Position numbers and translations under genes: made by a program
The notes under the pieces: model-generated
What the model was told of the DNA's origin: nothing
Seen by the model: only the letters and a program-made list of their open reading frames with translations
The model's database searches: none
Assembly (NCBI RefSeq): GCF_000478275.1
Contig: NZ_ASJB01000099.1
Coordinates: 124,001-188,000, forward strand
Direction of reading: 5' to 3'
From: Amycolatopsis orientalis DSM 40040 = KCTC 9412
GTDB lineage: Bacteria > Actinomycetota > Actinomycetes > Mycobacteriales > Pseudonocardiaceae
Length of the DNA stretch: 64,000 nt
Part shown: positions 8,932 to 18,333 of the stretch, in pieces
Layout: each line of letters starts with the position of its first letter
How positions within the stretch are numbered: position 1 is the first letter of the stretch

Positions 8932-9603
8932 ATGAAGACCAGCGGGGCGAGCCTCGGGAACACAAAGGGCATGACCCGCCGGCGCGCGGAAACGCGGCGG
9001 CGCGTCATCGAGGCGGCCTACGACGTCTTCACCGAGCTGGGAATCCGCGATGCGCCGGTCGAGCTGATCTGCGACCGCGCGGGATTCACCCGCGGCGCCT
9101 TCTACTCCAACTTCGCCAGCAAGGAGGAGTTATTCCTCGCGGTCTACGAGGTGCGGATGCAGGAACGCGCCGAACGGCTGCGCATGGCGGTCGACGAAGC
9201 CACCACAGCCGTCGATCCGGTGTCCGCGGACGCCGTCACGCGCGTACTGCAGAAGGCGGGCGCGCTGTTCATGGAGTCACTGACCGCGGACGAGACCTGG
9301 TACCTGCTCAACGCCGAATTCCGTGCGCAGGCCTTGCGCCAGCCTGAACTGCGCGCACCTACCGCGGCCGCCGAACGCCGGTTCCACGACGCTCTCGCCG
9401 GGATCCTGCTCGACCTGCTCGGCCGGCTGGGCCTGCGCCTGACCGTCGAACCCGAGAGCGCCGTCATCACCATCGTCCGGCTGTACGAGACCTTGCTCGA
9501 ACGAGCGATCCTCGACGAACTGCCCGACCGGGCCGACAACCGCTACGTGACCCAGGTACTGCCCCGCCTGCTGACCGCCCTGGTCGCGCCGAGCGACGGC
9601 TGA
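8932..9603 (+). CDS. TetR/AcrR family transcriptional regulator
   Basis: 223 residues. The N-terminal helix-turn-helix is clear: RRRVIEAAYDVFTELG, then DRAGFTRGAFYSNFASKEELF. The rest is the ligand-binding and dimer domain. A later in-frame ATG at 8971 (MTRRRAETRR) is an alternative start; both have weak ribosome sites. It faces the MMPL/YhgE operon, which suggests that it represses this efflux or lipid-export pair until a ligand binds. The ligand is unknown. Confidence 0.88.
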   Translation: MKTSGASLGNTKGMTRRRAETRRRVIEAAYDVFTELGIRDAPVELICDRAGFTRGAFYSNFASKEELFLAVYEVRMQERAERLRMAVDEATTAVDPVSADAVTRVLQKAGALFMESLTADETWYLLNAEFRAQALRQPELRAPTAAAERRFHDALAGILLDLLGRLGLRLTVEPESAVITIVRLYETLLERAILDELPDRADNRYVTQVLPRLLTALVAPSDG

Positions 9604-9689
9604 CTCTGCTTTCCCACCAACCCGGCGCAGTGAGGGTCAACGACCGTTCGCGCAGATCCGGTCGGCTGTGGCGCATTCGGTCGGCCGAC

Positions 9690-9990
9690 AGCCGTGTGTG
9701 CTTTGCGCCAGCGGCGCTCGAGACGGCGGAGCAAGCGTCGCCCGACTTCAGGAGCGACGTGGCTATAAGTCTCGACGATGCGGTTGTCGAGCCGGTGCCC
9801 CTAGCCGTCGGGCTTGGGCGATCTCGGGGATACCGTCGGCGATCATCCACGTCTTGCGACTGTGCCGGAGTCCATGGAACGTCAGACCCGACCGGATCGG
9901 CTCGATCGACACAGCGGCGTCGGGACGGTGAGGTTCCGTCAACCGCGGGTCAGACCACCCCCGAACGGGTCGTTCATCGCAAGTCGACAT
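9690..9990 (-). pseudogene. Tyrosine integrase C-terminal relic, frameshifted
   Basis: One minus-strand frame reads LTFHGLRHSRKTWMIADG and then IPEIAQARRLG, the box II arginine region of phage- or element-type tyrosine recombinases. The homology then jumps to another frame with HRLDNRIVETYSHVAPEV, which contains the nucleophile tyrosine. A one-base change just after RRLG therefore breaks the gene. Only the C-terminal part remains; I see no N-terminal domain upstream. The rest of the gap 9604-10087 has nothing else I can name. This is a dead integrase from an older element. Confidence 0.75.
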
Positions 9991-10087
9991 TGCCGGTCTC
10001 CAGGGAAGTAGAGGCGGCTTCAGCTCGGCGTTTGGGCTTGGTTGCGTCGGTGACGGGCATGGAACATCCTTATCGCGGGGAGGTGCC

Positions 10088-11260
10088 ATGGCAGTCGCCA
10101 CACTTGGCGTGCTTACCGTCGTGTCTGCCGCCGCCGCGATCTGGTTCTTTTTCCGCGGACGCCGTGATCGTGGAATTCCCCCAGAGGCGGTGTACCAGTT
10201 GCTGCACGCTGTATCCGCGGTCCGAGAGCACTTTTCGGAAGAGGCTGCCGAACGACTCACTGAGCGGCTACGCGTCTTGCTGGACTGTGTCGCTGTCGGC
10301 ATCGCTGACGCTGAGGGTGGCTTATTGAGTTGGACGGGCGCGGCCGACCATCATTACGTCGACCTTGTCGACCACATCAAGTCCGTCTTCAGTGACCGAC
10401 GAACGGCCGTTGTCGCGCACGACGACCTTTCGAGCTCATCCTGCCGGTCGTGCGGAATGGGCGTCACGATGCTCGTCCCGCTGATCGTCGACGGCGAGCC
10501 CCAGGGGAGCCTGATCGTGGCCGCCAAGAGTCGCACTCCAGAGTTGGGCCTGATGGTCGACGTCGTGGCAGAGTTCGTCCGCGTCCAGCTCGACCTCGGC
10601 CGCCGCGACGAGTCCGCACACGCTCTCCAGATCGCCGAGATCAAAGCGCTCCGAGCGCAGATCTCCCCGCACTTCCTCTACAACGCCCTCAACGGGATCT
10701 CAGGGCTGATCCGGACGGACCCCGATACAGCCCAGGAGCTCATGCAGGATTTCGCCGACTTCGCCAGGTACTCCTTCCGCACATCCGGCATGTTCACCAC
10801 GCTGGCCGAGGAGTTTCGGAACATCGATCGCTACCTGACGATCCACCAGGCCCTCTACGCCGGGCGGCTCGGCGTCCGGATGAAGATCGCACCCGAAGTG
10901 CTGAGTGTGGTGGTGCCCTTCCTCGTCCTGCAGCCCCTGGTGGAGAACGCCGTCAAGCACGGACTGGCCGGTAAACCGGGCGGTGGCACCGTCACCATCA
11001 TTGCGAACGACTCGGGCGACGAAGCGGTGATCAGCGTGGACGACGACGGTCTCGGCATGGATCCCGAACGGCTCAGGTCTGTGAGCAGCCAGCACAAGAC
11101 CGGCCAGCACATCGGCCTCGGCAACGTTAACGCCCGGATGCAGCAGACTTTCGGCAGCGGATACGCCCTGATGGTCGAAACCGCGGAGGGCGCAGGGACC
11201 AAGGTAACCCTGCGGCTGCCGAAGTTCATGCCAGGGGTACAGCGGAAGGTGAAGGAGTGA
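10088..11260 (+). CDS. LytS/YehU-type sensor histidine kinase
   Basis: 390 residues. An N-terminal membrane segment (about residues 3-22) is followed by a GAF-like region with a CRSCG motif. The His_kinase domain has the phosphoacceptor in QISPHFLYNALNGI, and the ATPase domain has ENAVKHG and GLGNVNARM. The protein should be anchored in the membrane and sense a cytoplasmic or membrane-near signal. It overlaps the response regulator by four bases (GTGA), so the two form one operon. Relatives in actinomycetes often control carbon-source uptake genes, but no transporter follows here. Confidence 0.88.
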   Translation: MAVATLGVLTVVSAAAAIWFFFRGRRDRGIPPEAVYQLLHAVSAVREHFSEEAAERLTERLRVLLDCVAVGIADAEGGLLSWTGAADHHYVDLVDHIKSVFSDRRTAVVAHDDLSSSSCRSCGMGVTMLVPLIVDGEPQGSLIVAAKSRTPELGLMVDVVAEFVRVQLDLGRRDESAHALQIAEIKALRAQISPHFLYNALNGISGLIRTDPDTAQELMQDFADFARYSFRTSGMFTTLAEEFRNIDRYLTIHQALYAGRLGVRMKIAPEVLSVVVPFLVLQPLVENAVKHGLAGKPGGGTVTIIANDSGDEAVISVDDDGLGMDPERLRSVSSQHKTGQHIGLGNVNARMQQTFGSGYALMVETAEGAGTKVTLRLPKFMPGVQRKVKE

Positions 11261-12021
11261 GAGTGGCCCCTGGGTTGAGAGTGCTGACAGTGGACGACAT
11301 GCCCGCCGCGCTCGACCGGATCGCCCGGCTTCTTCGCGAGAGTCCGGAAGTCGCCGAGGTCAGCACCGCGGACGACCCTCTCACCGCGTTGAACATGATC
11401 CGGACCGCACGCTTCGACGCGGTCTTCATCGACATCTCGATGCCGGGTATGAACGGCATCGACATGGGCGGCCTCCTGGCGAAGCTGGCCGACCCACCCG
11501 CGATCGTGTTCGTGACCGCCTACGACGAACACGCCGCCGACGCCTACGACCTCGGGGCAGTCGACTATCTCCGCAAACCGGCCAGCCCCGACCGGGTCGC
11601 CGCCGCACTGCGGCGCGTGATGAGGACGCTGCCATCCACCGAACCGGCACGCTCACCCGTCCCGGACTCCTTGACCGCGATACCGGTGGAGACACGAGGC
11701 CGCACGAGATACATCAAGCGCCGCGAGATCGTCTTCGTCGAAGCCTGCCGGGATACCGTCAAGCTTCACACCTTCTCCGGGGTCCATCCGGCGCGGATGT
11801 CCATCTCTCAGCTGACCGAGGCGTGGGAGGACGCCGGCTTCGTACGCACCCACCGCAGCTTCCTCGCCGCCATCAGCGCGATCACCGAATTGCGCAGCGA
11901 CCCCACCGGAAGCCTGGTGGCGCATACAGAGCTCGGTGATGTGCCGATCAGCAGGCGACATGCTCGAGCGGTACGTGAACGTCTGTTCCGAGCGGCGACC
12001 ACGGAAGACCCCGAGTACTGA
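11257..12021 (+). CDS. LytTR-family response regulator
   Basis: 254 residues. The receiver domain has the acidic pair in LTVDDMP, the phospho-aspartate in VFIDISMPGMNG, the threonine in FVTAYDE and the lysine in DYLRKPAS. The C-terminal LytTR DNA-binding domain is marked by IVFVEACRDTVKLHT and GFVRTHRSFL. The start GTG at 11257 overlaps the kinase stop; a second GTG at 11263 with GGAG five bases upstream is an alternative. It is the partner of the LytS-type kinase. No dedicated target gene is evident, because the region downstream is degraded. Confidence 0.9.
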   Translation: MRVAPGLRVLTVDDMPAALDRIARLLRESPEVAEVSTADDPLTALNMIRTARFDAVFIDISMPGMNGIDMGGLLAKLADPPAIVFVTAYDEHAADAYDLGAVDYLRKPASPDRVAAALRRVMRTLPSTEPARSPVPDSLTAIPVETRGRTRYIKRREIVFVEACRDTVKLHTFSGVHPARMSISQLTEAWEDAGFVRTHRSFLAAISAITELRSDPTGSLVAHTELGDVPISRRHARAVRERLFRAATTEDPEY

Positions 12022-12316
12022 TCTTCTGTCGGCCCCGTCAGAAACGACCCCGTGCAGCGACCGCTCGTCAGCCCGCTCGTACCGCTGGTCGACCGTTGGT
12101 TGTCGGCCCATGGTCGGGCGTCCACAAGCGATACCACCGGTACGAGCGACTGCCTAGCATGGCATTCCACCGTCAGGCAGCGAACCCACAGCAACGCAGG
12201 CTGCCGCGGCGCCGCGATTGGCCAACCTGGCGCCGGCGTCCCCAAACCAACGAGTACAGGTCGGCGTTTCAACTCGACGACCAAGCAGGACAGGAGCGTC
12301 AAGCATTTCTACAGCT

Positions 12317-12541
12317 GTGATTACTTTAGTGGCGGTCCTTTCCCTGTTCTGCCTGACCGCGCTCAGCCTCCATCTGGCCACTGGCCCCACGGACGGATAC
12401 TTCAAGGTCAAGTTCGGCCCGTTCTTGTTCGAGTACGGTGCTTACCCGAGAAGGAGTGACGACGGGCCGCCTCCGAACGAGCAACCGCTCAAGGCAGCCG
12501 GAAAAAGACCGCCTGACGCGGCCGAATCTTCCGCACCATGA
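12317..12541 (+). CDS. Possible small single-pass membrane protein
   Basis: From the GTG at 12317 this gives 74 residues: a hydrophobic segment ITLVAVLSLFCLTALSL, then GYFKVKFGPFLFEYG, then a proline-rich polar tail. The frame is open upstream to 12218. The best ribosome site (AGGAG at 12292-12296) is eight bases before an ATT codon at 12305, which would be a rare start; GTG at 12317 is further away. Short proteins with a membrane segment followed by FGPFLFE-like residues occur in actinomycetes, without known function. Because it lies in a degraded region, it may be a remnant. Confidence 0.4.
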   Translation: MITLVAVLSLFCLTALSLHLATGPTDGYFKVKFGPFLFEYGAYPRRSDDGPPPNEQPLKAAGKRPPDAAESSAP

Positions 12542-12895
12542 CTTCGCCGTGGTTGTTGCCAACACCGGCCGGACCGAAACAACACCGGAAGAGCTGCCCT
12601 CTCTGACGGCGGCATCGCCCCGCCGAGGCCGCGGCCGCGGCGAATTTGGCCCAGTTCCAGCGCGACCCTGACATCGGCCGCGCGAGGCTCGGAGGCACTC
12701 GGACAGGAACAGCCGTGTGTTACATCGGCACCCAAGAGGTACTGGCCGCTCATCGGCATGAGCGGACGTCGGGACGGCTCGATCAGCGGCAGGGGCCGAA
12801 GTAATACCGACTAACGTCGATCACCGAATCGTTCGTGAACACCCGGCCACCTCCGGGGAGGCGAAACCTGCACATTTCCGTGTCAGAAACTCTAG

Positions 12896-13087
12896 TTGCG
12901 AGGCATCCACCCGGCCACCACCGGACCGACGAACATCATGGCACTGGCCATCTGCCGGGACATGAACGCGCTCTATGACTTCCTCACCCAGCGTATCGGC
13001 GCACTGCGCGGCGTGGTGCAGGTGGAAACCGCACCGGTAGCGCGCCGCGCCAAACGCGATGGACCCCTCCTCGCTCCACGCCAATGG
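12896..13087 (+). pseudogene. Lrp/AsnC regulator C-terminal relic
   Basis: The frame reads ATTGPTNIMALAICRDMNAL, then YDFLTQRIGALRG and VETAPVARRAKRDG, which matches the ligand-binding (AsnC_trans_reg) domain of Lrp/AsnC regulators. A stop codon lies directly upstream at 12893, and the DNA-binding half is missing. The frame runs on past 13087 but loses resemblance. This is a 5'-truncated remnant. The stretch 12542-12895 before it shows nothing I can support. Confidence 0.65.
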
Positions 13088-13516
13088 TGGGCGCGGCGAG
13101 GCCGCGTTCCCGGATACGCCGGCACAGCACGACCACGAGCGGCACCTGAAGCAGCCACCACAGCGCCAGCGGCACAGAACCGTCGGCCACGTCGCTGCCC
13201 AGGACGACGCTCTGCCAGAGCCCGGTCAGGTACACCACCAGAGCGTCGTAGCGGTGGATCACTCGCCACACGCGCCTGCTGACACGGCGACGTAAGTAGC
13301 ACGCGATCGCCGTCGTCACCGCGACACACAGCCGATCACGATTCCGTCCCGTGCTCGCCGGGCGATCGCCTCTCCATACGGCCAAAGCGCCATGGTCCGG
13401 TACAGGATCGCGCCGACGACCGGCAGGTAGACGACGTCCGGGCGGACGTTCACGGTGGCCAGCGAGGCGGGCACCAGTGCAACGGCCCGCCCGAGAGAGA
13501 CCGCGGGTTCCACCAC
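13080..13516 (-). pseudogene. Probable decayed membrane-protein gene
   Basis: Two minus-strand frames each look like part of a membrane protein: DVVYLPVVGAILYRTMALWP near the 5' end (13316-13516), then, in another frame, YDALVVYLTGLWQS and ALWWLLQVPLVVVLCRRIRE. They would join only through a frameshift near 13320. I do not recognise the family. The call is tentative and rests on the hydrophobic pattern and on the decay of the neighbouring genes. Confidence 0.25.
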
Positions 13517-13835
13517 CGCGGCGAAGGGGAATCAGGGTGCTGACACACTGCCTCTCACCACCTCGCCGAGGGCTGAGCAGAAAATCTTGTGCCGCACGAC
13601 AGAGAGCTCACCCCGCAGATTATTCTCCGGTTGACAACTCCTTCCCTTCCCATTGACACGACCACATCCAGTGGTCGATCCTTCACTCGGCTGGCATGCC
13701 AAGGGATGCCGAGTTACATGCTGCCGAGTCGGCGATAATTCCGCGGGCGGCTCTTCCATGGATGCGGCAGGCGCTTGGTCGGGGTACCGCGGCACAAACG
13801 GGCTTACTACCTCTGCAGGCCCAGCAACAACAACC

Positions 13836-14514
13836 GCGAGGTTCACCGACCACGAGAACGCTCTCTACCTTCGAGAAGACGCCCTGCTCGACGCCGTCGC
13901 CAGGTTCTTCGCCGACCGCGTGTTCGGTCCTGACCGTCGCGCGGTCCTCGAAGCCGACCTGGCCGGTGCCGATGATCACGCCACATCCGAACGAGAGGAA
14001 GAACGAGCCCGGATCCAGCGACAGCTCGCAGAGATCGCCAAGAAGCAAGCATCGATCCTGACGCAAGCACAGCAAGGGGACCCGGACGATTCCCTTACAG
14101 CCCGCTTTGCGGGGCAGCTACAACGAACTAGCCAAGGACGAGAAGCAACTCCCGGCGAAGATCACCGCTCTGGACGAGGCGGACTCGGCGACACCTCGAG
14201 GTATGACAGCCGATGAACTGCCACTGATCGACGCGCTTCCTTATCTCGCCGTCAACCTCGCAAAAGCGCCAGAACCGTATCTACGGGCGCTGTTCGAAGC
14301 CGTCCAGCTCGCCATCATGGTCCACGACGACGGCGAACATGCGACAATCACGATCAAGCTCCCGGCAGACCAGCTGCCGGAGATCACTCACGTAGCGGAA
14401 AGGATCACCGACGTGACGCCCTCCCACGAACTCCGGCGCGCGGACGCGCCTGAGCTTGTGGGGATGTTGTCTGTGCCCCCGGTGAGATTCGAACTCACAC
14501 TGGACGGGTTTTGA
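13836..14514 (+). pseudogene. Serine recombinase C-terminal relic, frameshifted
   Basis: The first part reads LREDALLDAVARFFADRVFG, then PDRRAVL, followed by a glutamate/arginine-rich coiled coil. This is the typical C-terminal region of large actinobacterial serine recombinases. Near 14105-14115 the homology passes to another frame with YNELAKDEKQLPAKITALDE and LIDALPYLAVNLAKAPEPYL. The catalytic serine domain is absent upstream. The last codons before the stop at 14514 are translated from the tRNA-derived attL repeat and are not part of the original protein. The relic therefore ends at the integration site of the present element. Confidence 0.65.
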
Positions 14515-14519
14515 ATCCG
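14473..14519. repeat. attL, 47-bp direct repeat of the tRNA 3' part
   Basis: Matches 42999-43045 base for base; the flanking bases differ (T against A before it, A against T after it). It covers the tRNA acceptor 3' strand, the T arm, the variable loop and the anticodon loop and stem, in the same orientation as attR. Confidence 0.92.
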
Positions 14520-14891
14520 ACCACGAAGTAGCCCGTGACCTGCACGAACGTCGCACGTCGTCAGGATTTGGGGGTGAGGCGGGGGTGACGGACGCTTAGG
14601 ACTCGTCTCACGCGCCCCCGGCTACGACCGGAGGCGTTGGGCTCCGAACAAGCTCAATGCCGGGTGCGAGGTCTCCACCGCCCCGGCTACCCGGACCTGG
14701 GACCCTGACGTTCGCGTAAGTGCGGACATGTCTAGGTTGATCGTCAGGCAGAAATGTGGTTAATGGTCTGCCTCCACTAGTTCTAGTTGGCCCGGCGGTG
14801 AGGTTCGGAAACATGCCGGACAGGGACCTTGTGCGACTTCGTGGGTGAGAGAGGGTCCAGCGACACCAAGAAGCGTCGATGTCAGGGTGCT
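14520..14891. other. Left end of the element, no gene; candidate integrase arm site
   Basis: No convincing coding region. At 14566-14589 is ATTTGGGGGTGAGG followed by CGGGGGTGAC, which matches 42871-42894 at 19 of 24 positions in the same orientation. On the excised circle the two would flank the crossover core, as integrase arm-binding sites do. The rest of the interval shows no structure I can name. Confidence 0.5.
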
Positions 14892-17873
14892 TTACGGTCC
14901 CATCTGCGGCCCCTGAGTGGCGACAAAACTTACTTCATTTCGAGCCCATGCTCTTAAGAGCTCGCCTGCCATGCCGTCGATACCGACCGCATTTTGGGCA
15001 TTGAAAGTGCCGAGCTGCCTGTCTTTTGCCAATTGCATGATGCGATTATCCAGCAGCAATGCGCGCAACCTATTCCGCTTAGGCCGACTTGGATCATCCT
15101 CAAATTCAGGATCAAGCAGCCTGACATCAATTGGAATCCGAAGTTCCAGCGGTGGCAACACGAGCAAGGCTGCGCCTACAAATTCATCATCGGCCAGCGG
15201 GCTGGTGTGCGAGTAATCTACTCCGTCGTCGACGAGAAACTGGTTCTCCTCAATATCTTTAACCGTCAGCCAGGGAGGCTCGGGAAGGCTATTTCCCCAC
15301 ATTCCAATGGTGCGCAGCATCGCCCTGCATCGCTTGCCATGATCACCGGAGGCTGTCAGGGCGCCATATGGAATCCAGTATGCTCCAGGCACTCTAGCCC
15401 AGCCGTAAAACTCGTTTTTGCTTGGGTGGAACATGGAACGATACCGATCAATCGCCCTATTGGACGAGTTTCGCACTTTGGTTATGTTGTCAATAGTTTC
15501 GCATCCTTCAAAAACCGACGCTGCCCGAAGAGCTGCGTTTTCGAATGCCTCGCGCTCTAAAGAATCCCAGTTAGCTTGAATAAAATTCAAGCGCCATTTT
15601 AGCCAGCGCGGCTCATTGGGACCTGGATTACTCAGCAAGATCCTCAACTCGATCGTTTCGTCGACTAGACCAAGGAGCATAAACCATGTTGATGTTCGAA
15701 CCTCTGGGCTTGAGCTTTCAATTCTAGATTTAAACTCGGTTGTCAGCTGATCTTCGACAATTTCCCAAGATCGTTGCGAAGACATAAGGAGTAGGTAGTT
15801 AAGTGGACGTCGAGCGGTATGTCCTTCACGTGGCCCGCGCCTTTCGAAGGCGAGAGCGGCTACGCGAGCTGTGAGATCCCGAACTAACTGGGGTGCAGGC
15901 ACATGGAAATCGAGACATCGACAGATAAACGCTAGAACGTTCGCACGACCCTCTACTGCGCGCTTTATCTTGTCAGTTAGTAGAATCTCTAGAATTCGAT
16001 TGGCGCCATTGGCTCGGTTCTTGTTCTCAATTTGCACCGCCAGTTGAGCAACAACATCCCATTCGCCCTTTGATATACGCGGCAGCAGCTGACGTGCTAA
16101 CCGCTCAGATGACTCCGACCTGCGAGATAATTCATATGCAGTGAAGTACTCCAGGAATGTTCTGTGCGTGAACTTGTAGAGCGATTCGCCATCTGCGGTA
16201 GTACCCGCGTCTGAGAAGACCCATGCCCGCCCTTTGCAGAATGAAATGAACTGTTGGGCCGCCTTCTTTGCTTGCGCCTCATGCTCGAATGCGGAATTAA
16301 GAAGAAACTGCGTAGTTTCCTTGACTAGATCGTGTTCGCGTACTCCCTCACTGGAATCATCTCTCGTGAATATCCACCAAGCTAAATGCTTTAGTGCGAC
16401 ATCCACGAGGTGTGCGACTTCGACATCTACATAGATTCTTCGGGAGCTATCCCACTTGTCAAAGAGCATCGTTGCACACTTCTCGTACAACTCTGGCCTA
16501 TTTCGGGGTATATACTTTTCCCCCCGATACATGATGCACATCAGGGATAGCATTAAGGGGTTTCCCCGCAAGTCGGAGACAACCGAGCTTTCCTCCATAA
16601 AAGATCGAGCCAGGTCGGCGGGTGTGTGAACATCATCCGATGCGGCTCGTTCAAACCAATTGCTGACGTACTCTCTAACCTGGTCATCCGAAAATCGAGT
16701 GATTCGCATTACGTCGAAGGTCGAGTCATCGACTGGCGCTTCTTGGTATCCAACCTCTCTGGACGTGACAAGAACTCTTGCTAGCGGATACAGCGAGCAG
16801 AACATCTCAACTATATCCGTTACTTCTCGACGTCGAGAAGTATCAATCAACTCGTCAAGACCGTCGAAGATAACCTGAGCTTTGCCTGATAGAAGCAACA
16901 TCTCTACGGCGCCAGGCGGCGGTTTGACTTGATAGAAGGAGTTCAGTCGCATCTCGATGAACTCTAGTATCGAAGGGTGATTTGGCTCCCCCACTGGGAA
17001 ATCGCGCAGGATTATTAAGAATGGAACCAAGTCGTCATTAGATTGAGCTAGCCTGTGGGCGAGGACTGCGGCCGCTGTCGACTTGCCACCGCCAGGATCT
17101 CCCAGAATGACAGTTCTATCGATGCCTCTTTGTATGTTCGAGAGAGTTGAAGACCTTGCTTCTCCGTCATGGGAAAAGATCAAGCGGGCGTCAACGTATA
17201 GATCTTCGACTGGAAAGCGCCGCTTCCTCTCAAAGTCTGGCAGTACAATACTTCCGTGCTTTACGACTACCTGCTTCCGATATTTGCCAACAAACTTTTC
17301 GAATTCGACAGCTTTCTTTTCATCGCCACCGGCTAAAGCTTCACAGTGGCGCTCAATCGCGTTGAGCGTATTTCGAATTAGGGAATAGTTGGCGTTAGAC
17401 TTGATTCTTTCAATGATATCTTTCTTGCCCTTTGAAACCACGCTCACAACTTCAGCGCATCGATCGTTGATGTACTGAAATAGGACCAAGGCGACTCGGT
17501 CAACCTCGCGCTGGCCTGGCAGGCTTATCCTCGCGCATAAATAGCTCCGAAAACTCGATTCAATCCTCTTTGCGTGATGATCCGGATCGCCAACCAGGCG
17601 CAAGGCCAGTAGTTCATGGATTAGAGACTTGACTTCAATTGAGTCAATAGCCCGCACAATGATTTCCGGGGCGATCGTCGTCGACAATGCGAGAGTTATA
17701 TTGGTCACATCGACGGTAGCGACAATATCTTCGCTCGCAAGTCGAGAAGCCAGATCTGCGTCTTGACGGGCACTTTTGCCTTTTGTTTTGCTGGCAGCCC
17801 CCATGAGGCGAACGCTAAGGTCGCCTACAGCCCTTGTTATCAGACCGGCAATAACGCTCTCAAGCAATGGCAC
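14892..17873 (-). CDS. NACHT-domain NTPase (bacterial NLR-like, candidate antiphage protein)
   Basis: 993 residues. The N-terminal 220 residues are mostly helical and match no domain I know. The NACHT module follows: Walker A GDPGGGKST at 258-266, Walker B VIFDGLDEL at 334-342, sensor LVTSR at 368-372, and RGNPLMLSLM in the winged-helix region, then FTHRTFLEYF further on. The last 350 residues have no repeats that I can name. Bacterial NACHT proteins of this layout are known antiphage proteins that kill or arrest infected cells. Base composition is much lower in GC than every neighbour and uses rare codons, including the TTA leucine codon at 15885-15887. It sits alone next to attL as cargo of the element, which points to horizontal acquisition. 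Confidence 0.88.
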   Translation of the reverse strand: MPLLESVIAGLITRAVGDLSVRLMGAASKTKGKSARQDADLASRLASEDIVATVDVTNITLALSTTIAPEIIVRAIDSIEVKSLIHELLALRLVGDPDHHAKRIESSFRSYLCARISLPGQREVDRVALVLFQYINDRCAEVVSVVSKGKKDIIERIKSNANYSLIRNTLNAIERHCEALAGGDEKKAVEFEKFVGKYRKQVVVKHGSIVLPDFERKRRFPVEDLYVDARLIFSHDGEARSSTLSNIQRGIDRTVILGDPGGGKSTAAAVLAHRLAQSNDDLVPFLIILRDFPVGEPNHPSILEFIEMRLNSFYQVKPPPGAVEMLLLSGKAQVIFDGLDELIDTSRRREVTDIVEMFCSLYPLARVLVTSREVGYQEAPVDDSTFDVMRITRFSDDQVREYVSNWFERAASDDVHTPADLARSFMEESSVVSDLRGNPLMLSLMCIMYRGEKYIPRNRPELYEKCATMLFDKWDSSRRIYVDVEVAHLVDVALKHLAWWIFTRDDSSEGVREHDLVKETTQFLLNSAFEHEAQAKKAAQQFISFCKGRAWVFSDAGTTADGESLYKFTHRTFLEYFTAYELSRRSESSERLARQLLPRISKGEWDVVAQLAVQIENKNRANGANRILEILLTDKIKRAVEGRANVLAFICRCLDFHVPAPQLVRDLTARVAALAFERRGPREGHTARRPLNYLLLMSSQRSWEIVEDQLTTEFKSRIESSSPEVRTSTWFMLLGLVDETIELRILLSNPGPNEPRWLKWRLNFIQANWDSLEREAFENAALRAASVFEGCETIDNITKVRNSSNRAIDRYRSMFHPSKNEFYGWARVPGAYWIPYGALTASGDHGKRCRAMLRTIGMWGNSLPEPPWLTVKDIEENQFLVDDGVDYSHTSPLADDEFVGAALLVLPPLELRIPIDVRLLDPEFEDDPSRPKRNRLRALLLDNRIMQLAKDRQLGTFNAQNAVGIDGMAGELLRAWARNEVSFVATQGPQMGP

Positions 17874-18333
17874 TGATATGACCCCTCCTAGTGCGAAAGT
17901 CGTGATTTTTCACCAGGACGACGCAGATGTCAACGCGGTGTCGAACACTTACCTCTGTAGTGCATCCCTGGCGAAGATCTCACCGAGTTTCAAGACTGCA
18001 CTGCATGCAAATGCGATGCCTCTCAGGTGTAAATTAAGTGGTCTCACCTCGCGGGGCGACTCGACGACGCGATCACGCTGCACCAGCAGACTCTCACCGA
18101 CTGCGAGCGGGTTCTGGGGCCTACACACCCCACGACGGAAACCGTTCGAAACAATCTTGCTGTCGCTCGAAGTAGCGAAGCTGGCTAGCTCTGGCGCCCA
18201 CCTGTGCCGCCTGCCTCCGGAGGGCTGAACCGCGTGCTACTTGCACAGGGGTCCTGACCTGTGCATATGTCGAGTATGGAGTGCTGACCAACGCGGGTTT
18301 GGGAACACATTGGGAACTGACGGCACCTTGGCG
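17874..18333. other. Interval upstream of the NACHT gene with a TPR-gene relic
   Basis: The part nearest the NACHT gene is AT-richer and should hold its promoter; I cannot place boxes with confidence. A TPR coding relic lies at 18042-18188 and is listed separately. Nothing else is supported. Confidence 0.5.
18042..18188 (+). pseudogene. TPR-protein C-terminal relic
   Basis: The plus strand reads LAGRLDDAITLHQQTLTDCE, then RVLGPTHPTTETVRNNLAVA, then a stop at 18186-18188. This is a textbook tetratricopeptide repeat end from an actinomycete NB-ARC/TPR or kinesin-light-chain-like protein. No start or upstream repeats remain in frame. It is the stub of a larger gene lost during rearrangement of the cargo region beside the NACHT gene. 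Confidence 0.6.

Noticed and set aside
9630..10328. A plus-strand 232-residue frame between the TetR and LytS genes
   Set aside because: It has no domain and overlaps the start of the kinase gene; the minus strand holds a recognisable integrase relic.
12052..12895. Several short frames on both strands
   Set aside because: Apart from the possible membrane protein at 12317-12541, none has a ribosome site, hydrophobic pattern or motif that sets it above chance.
14473..14514. The last residues of the open frame at 14107-14514 as a real protein end
   Set aside because: These codons are the tRNA-derived att repeat read through; the original recombinase end has been lost.
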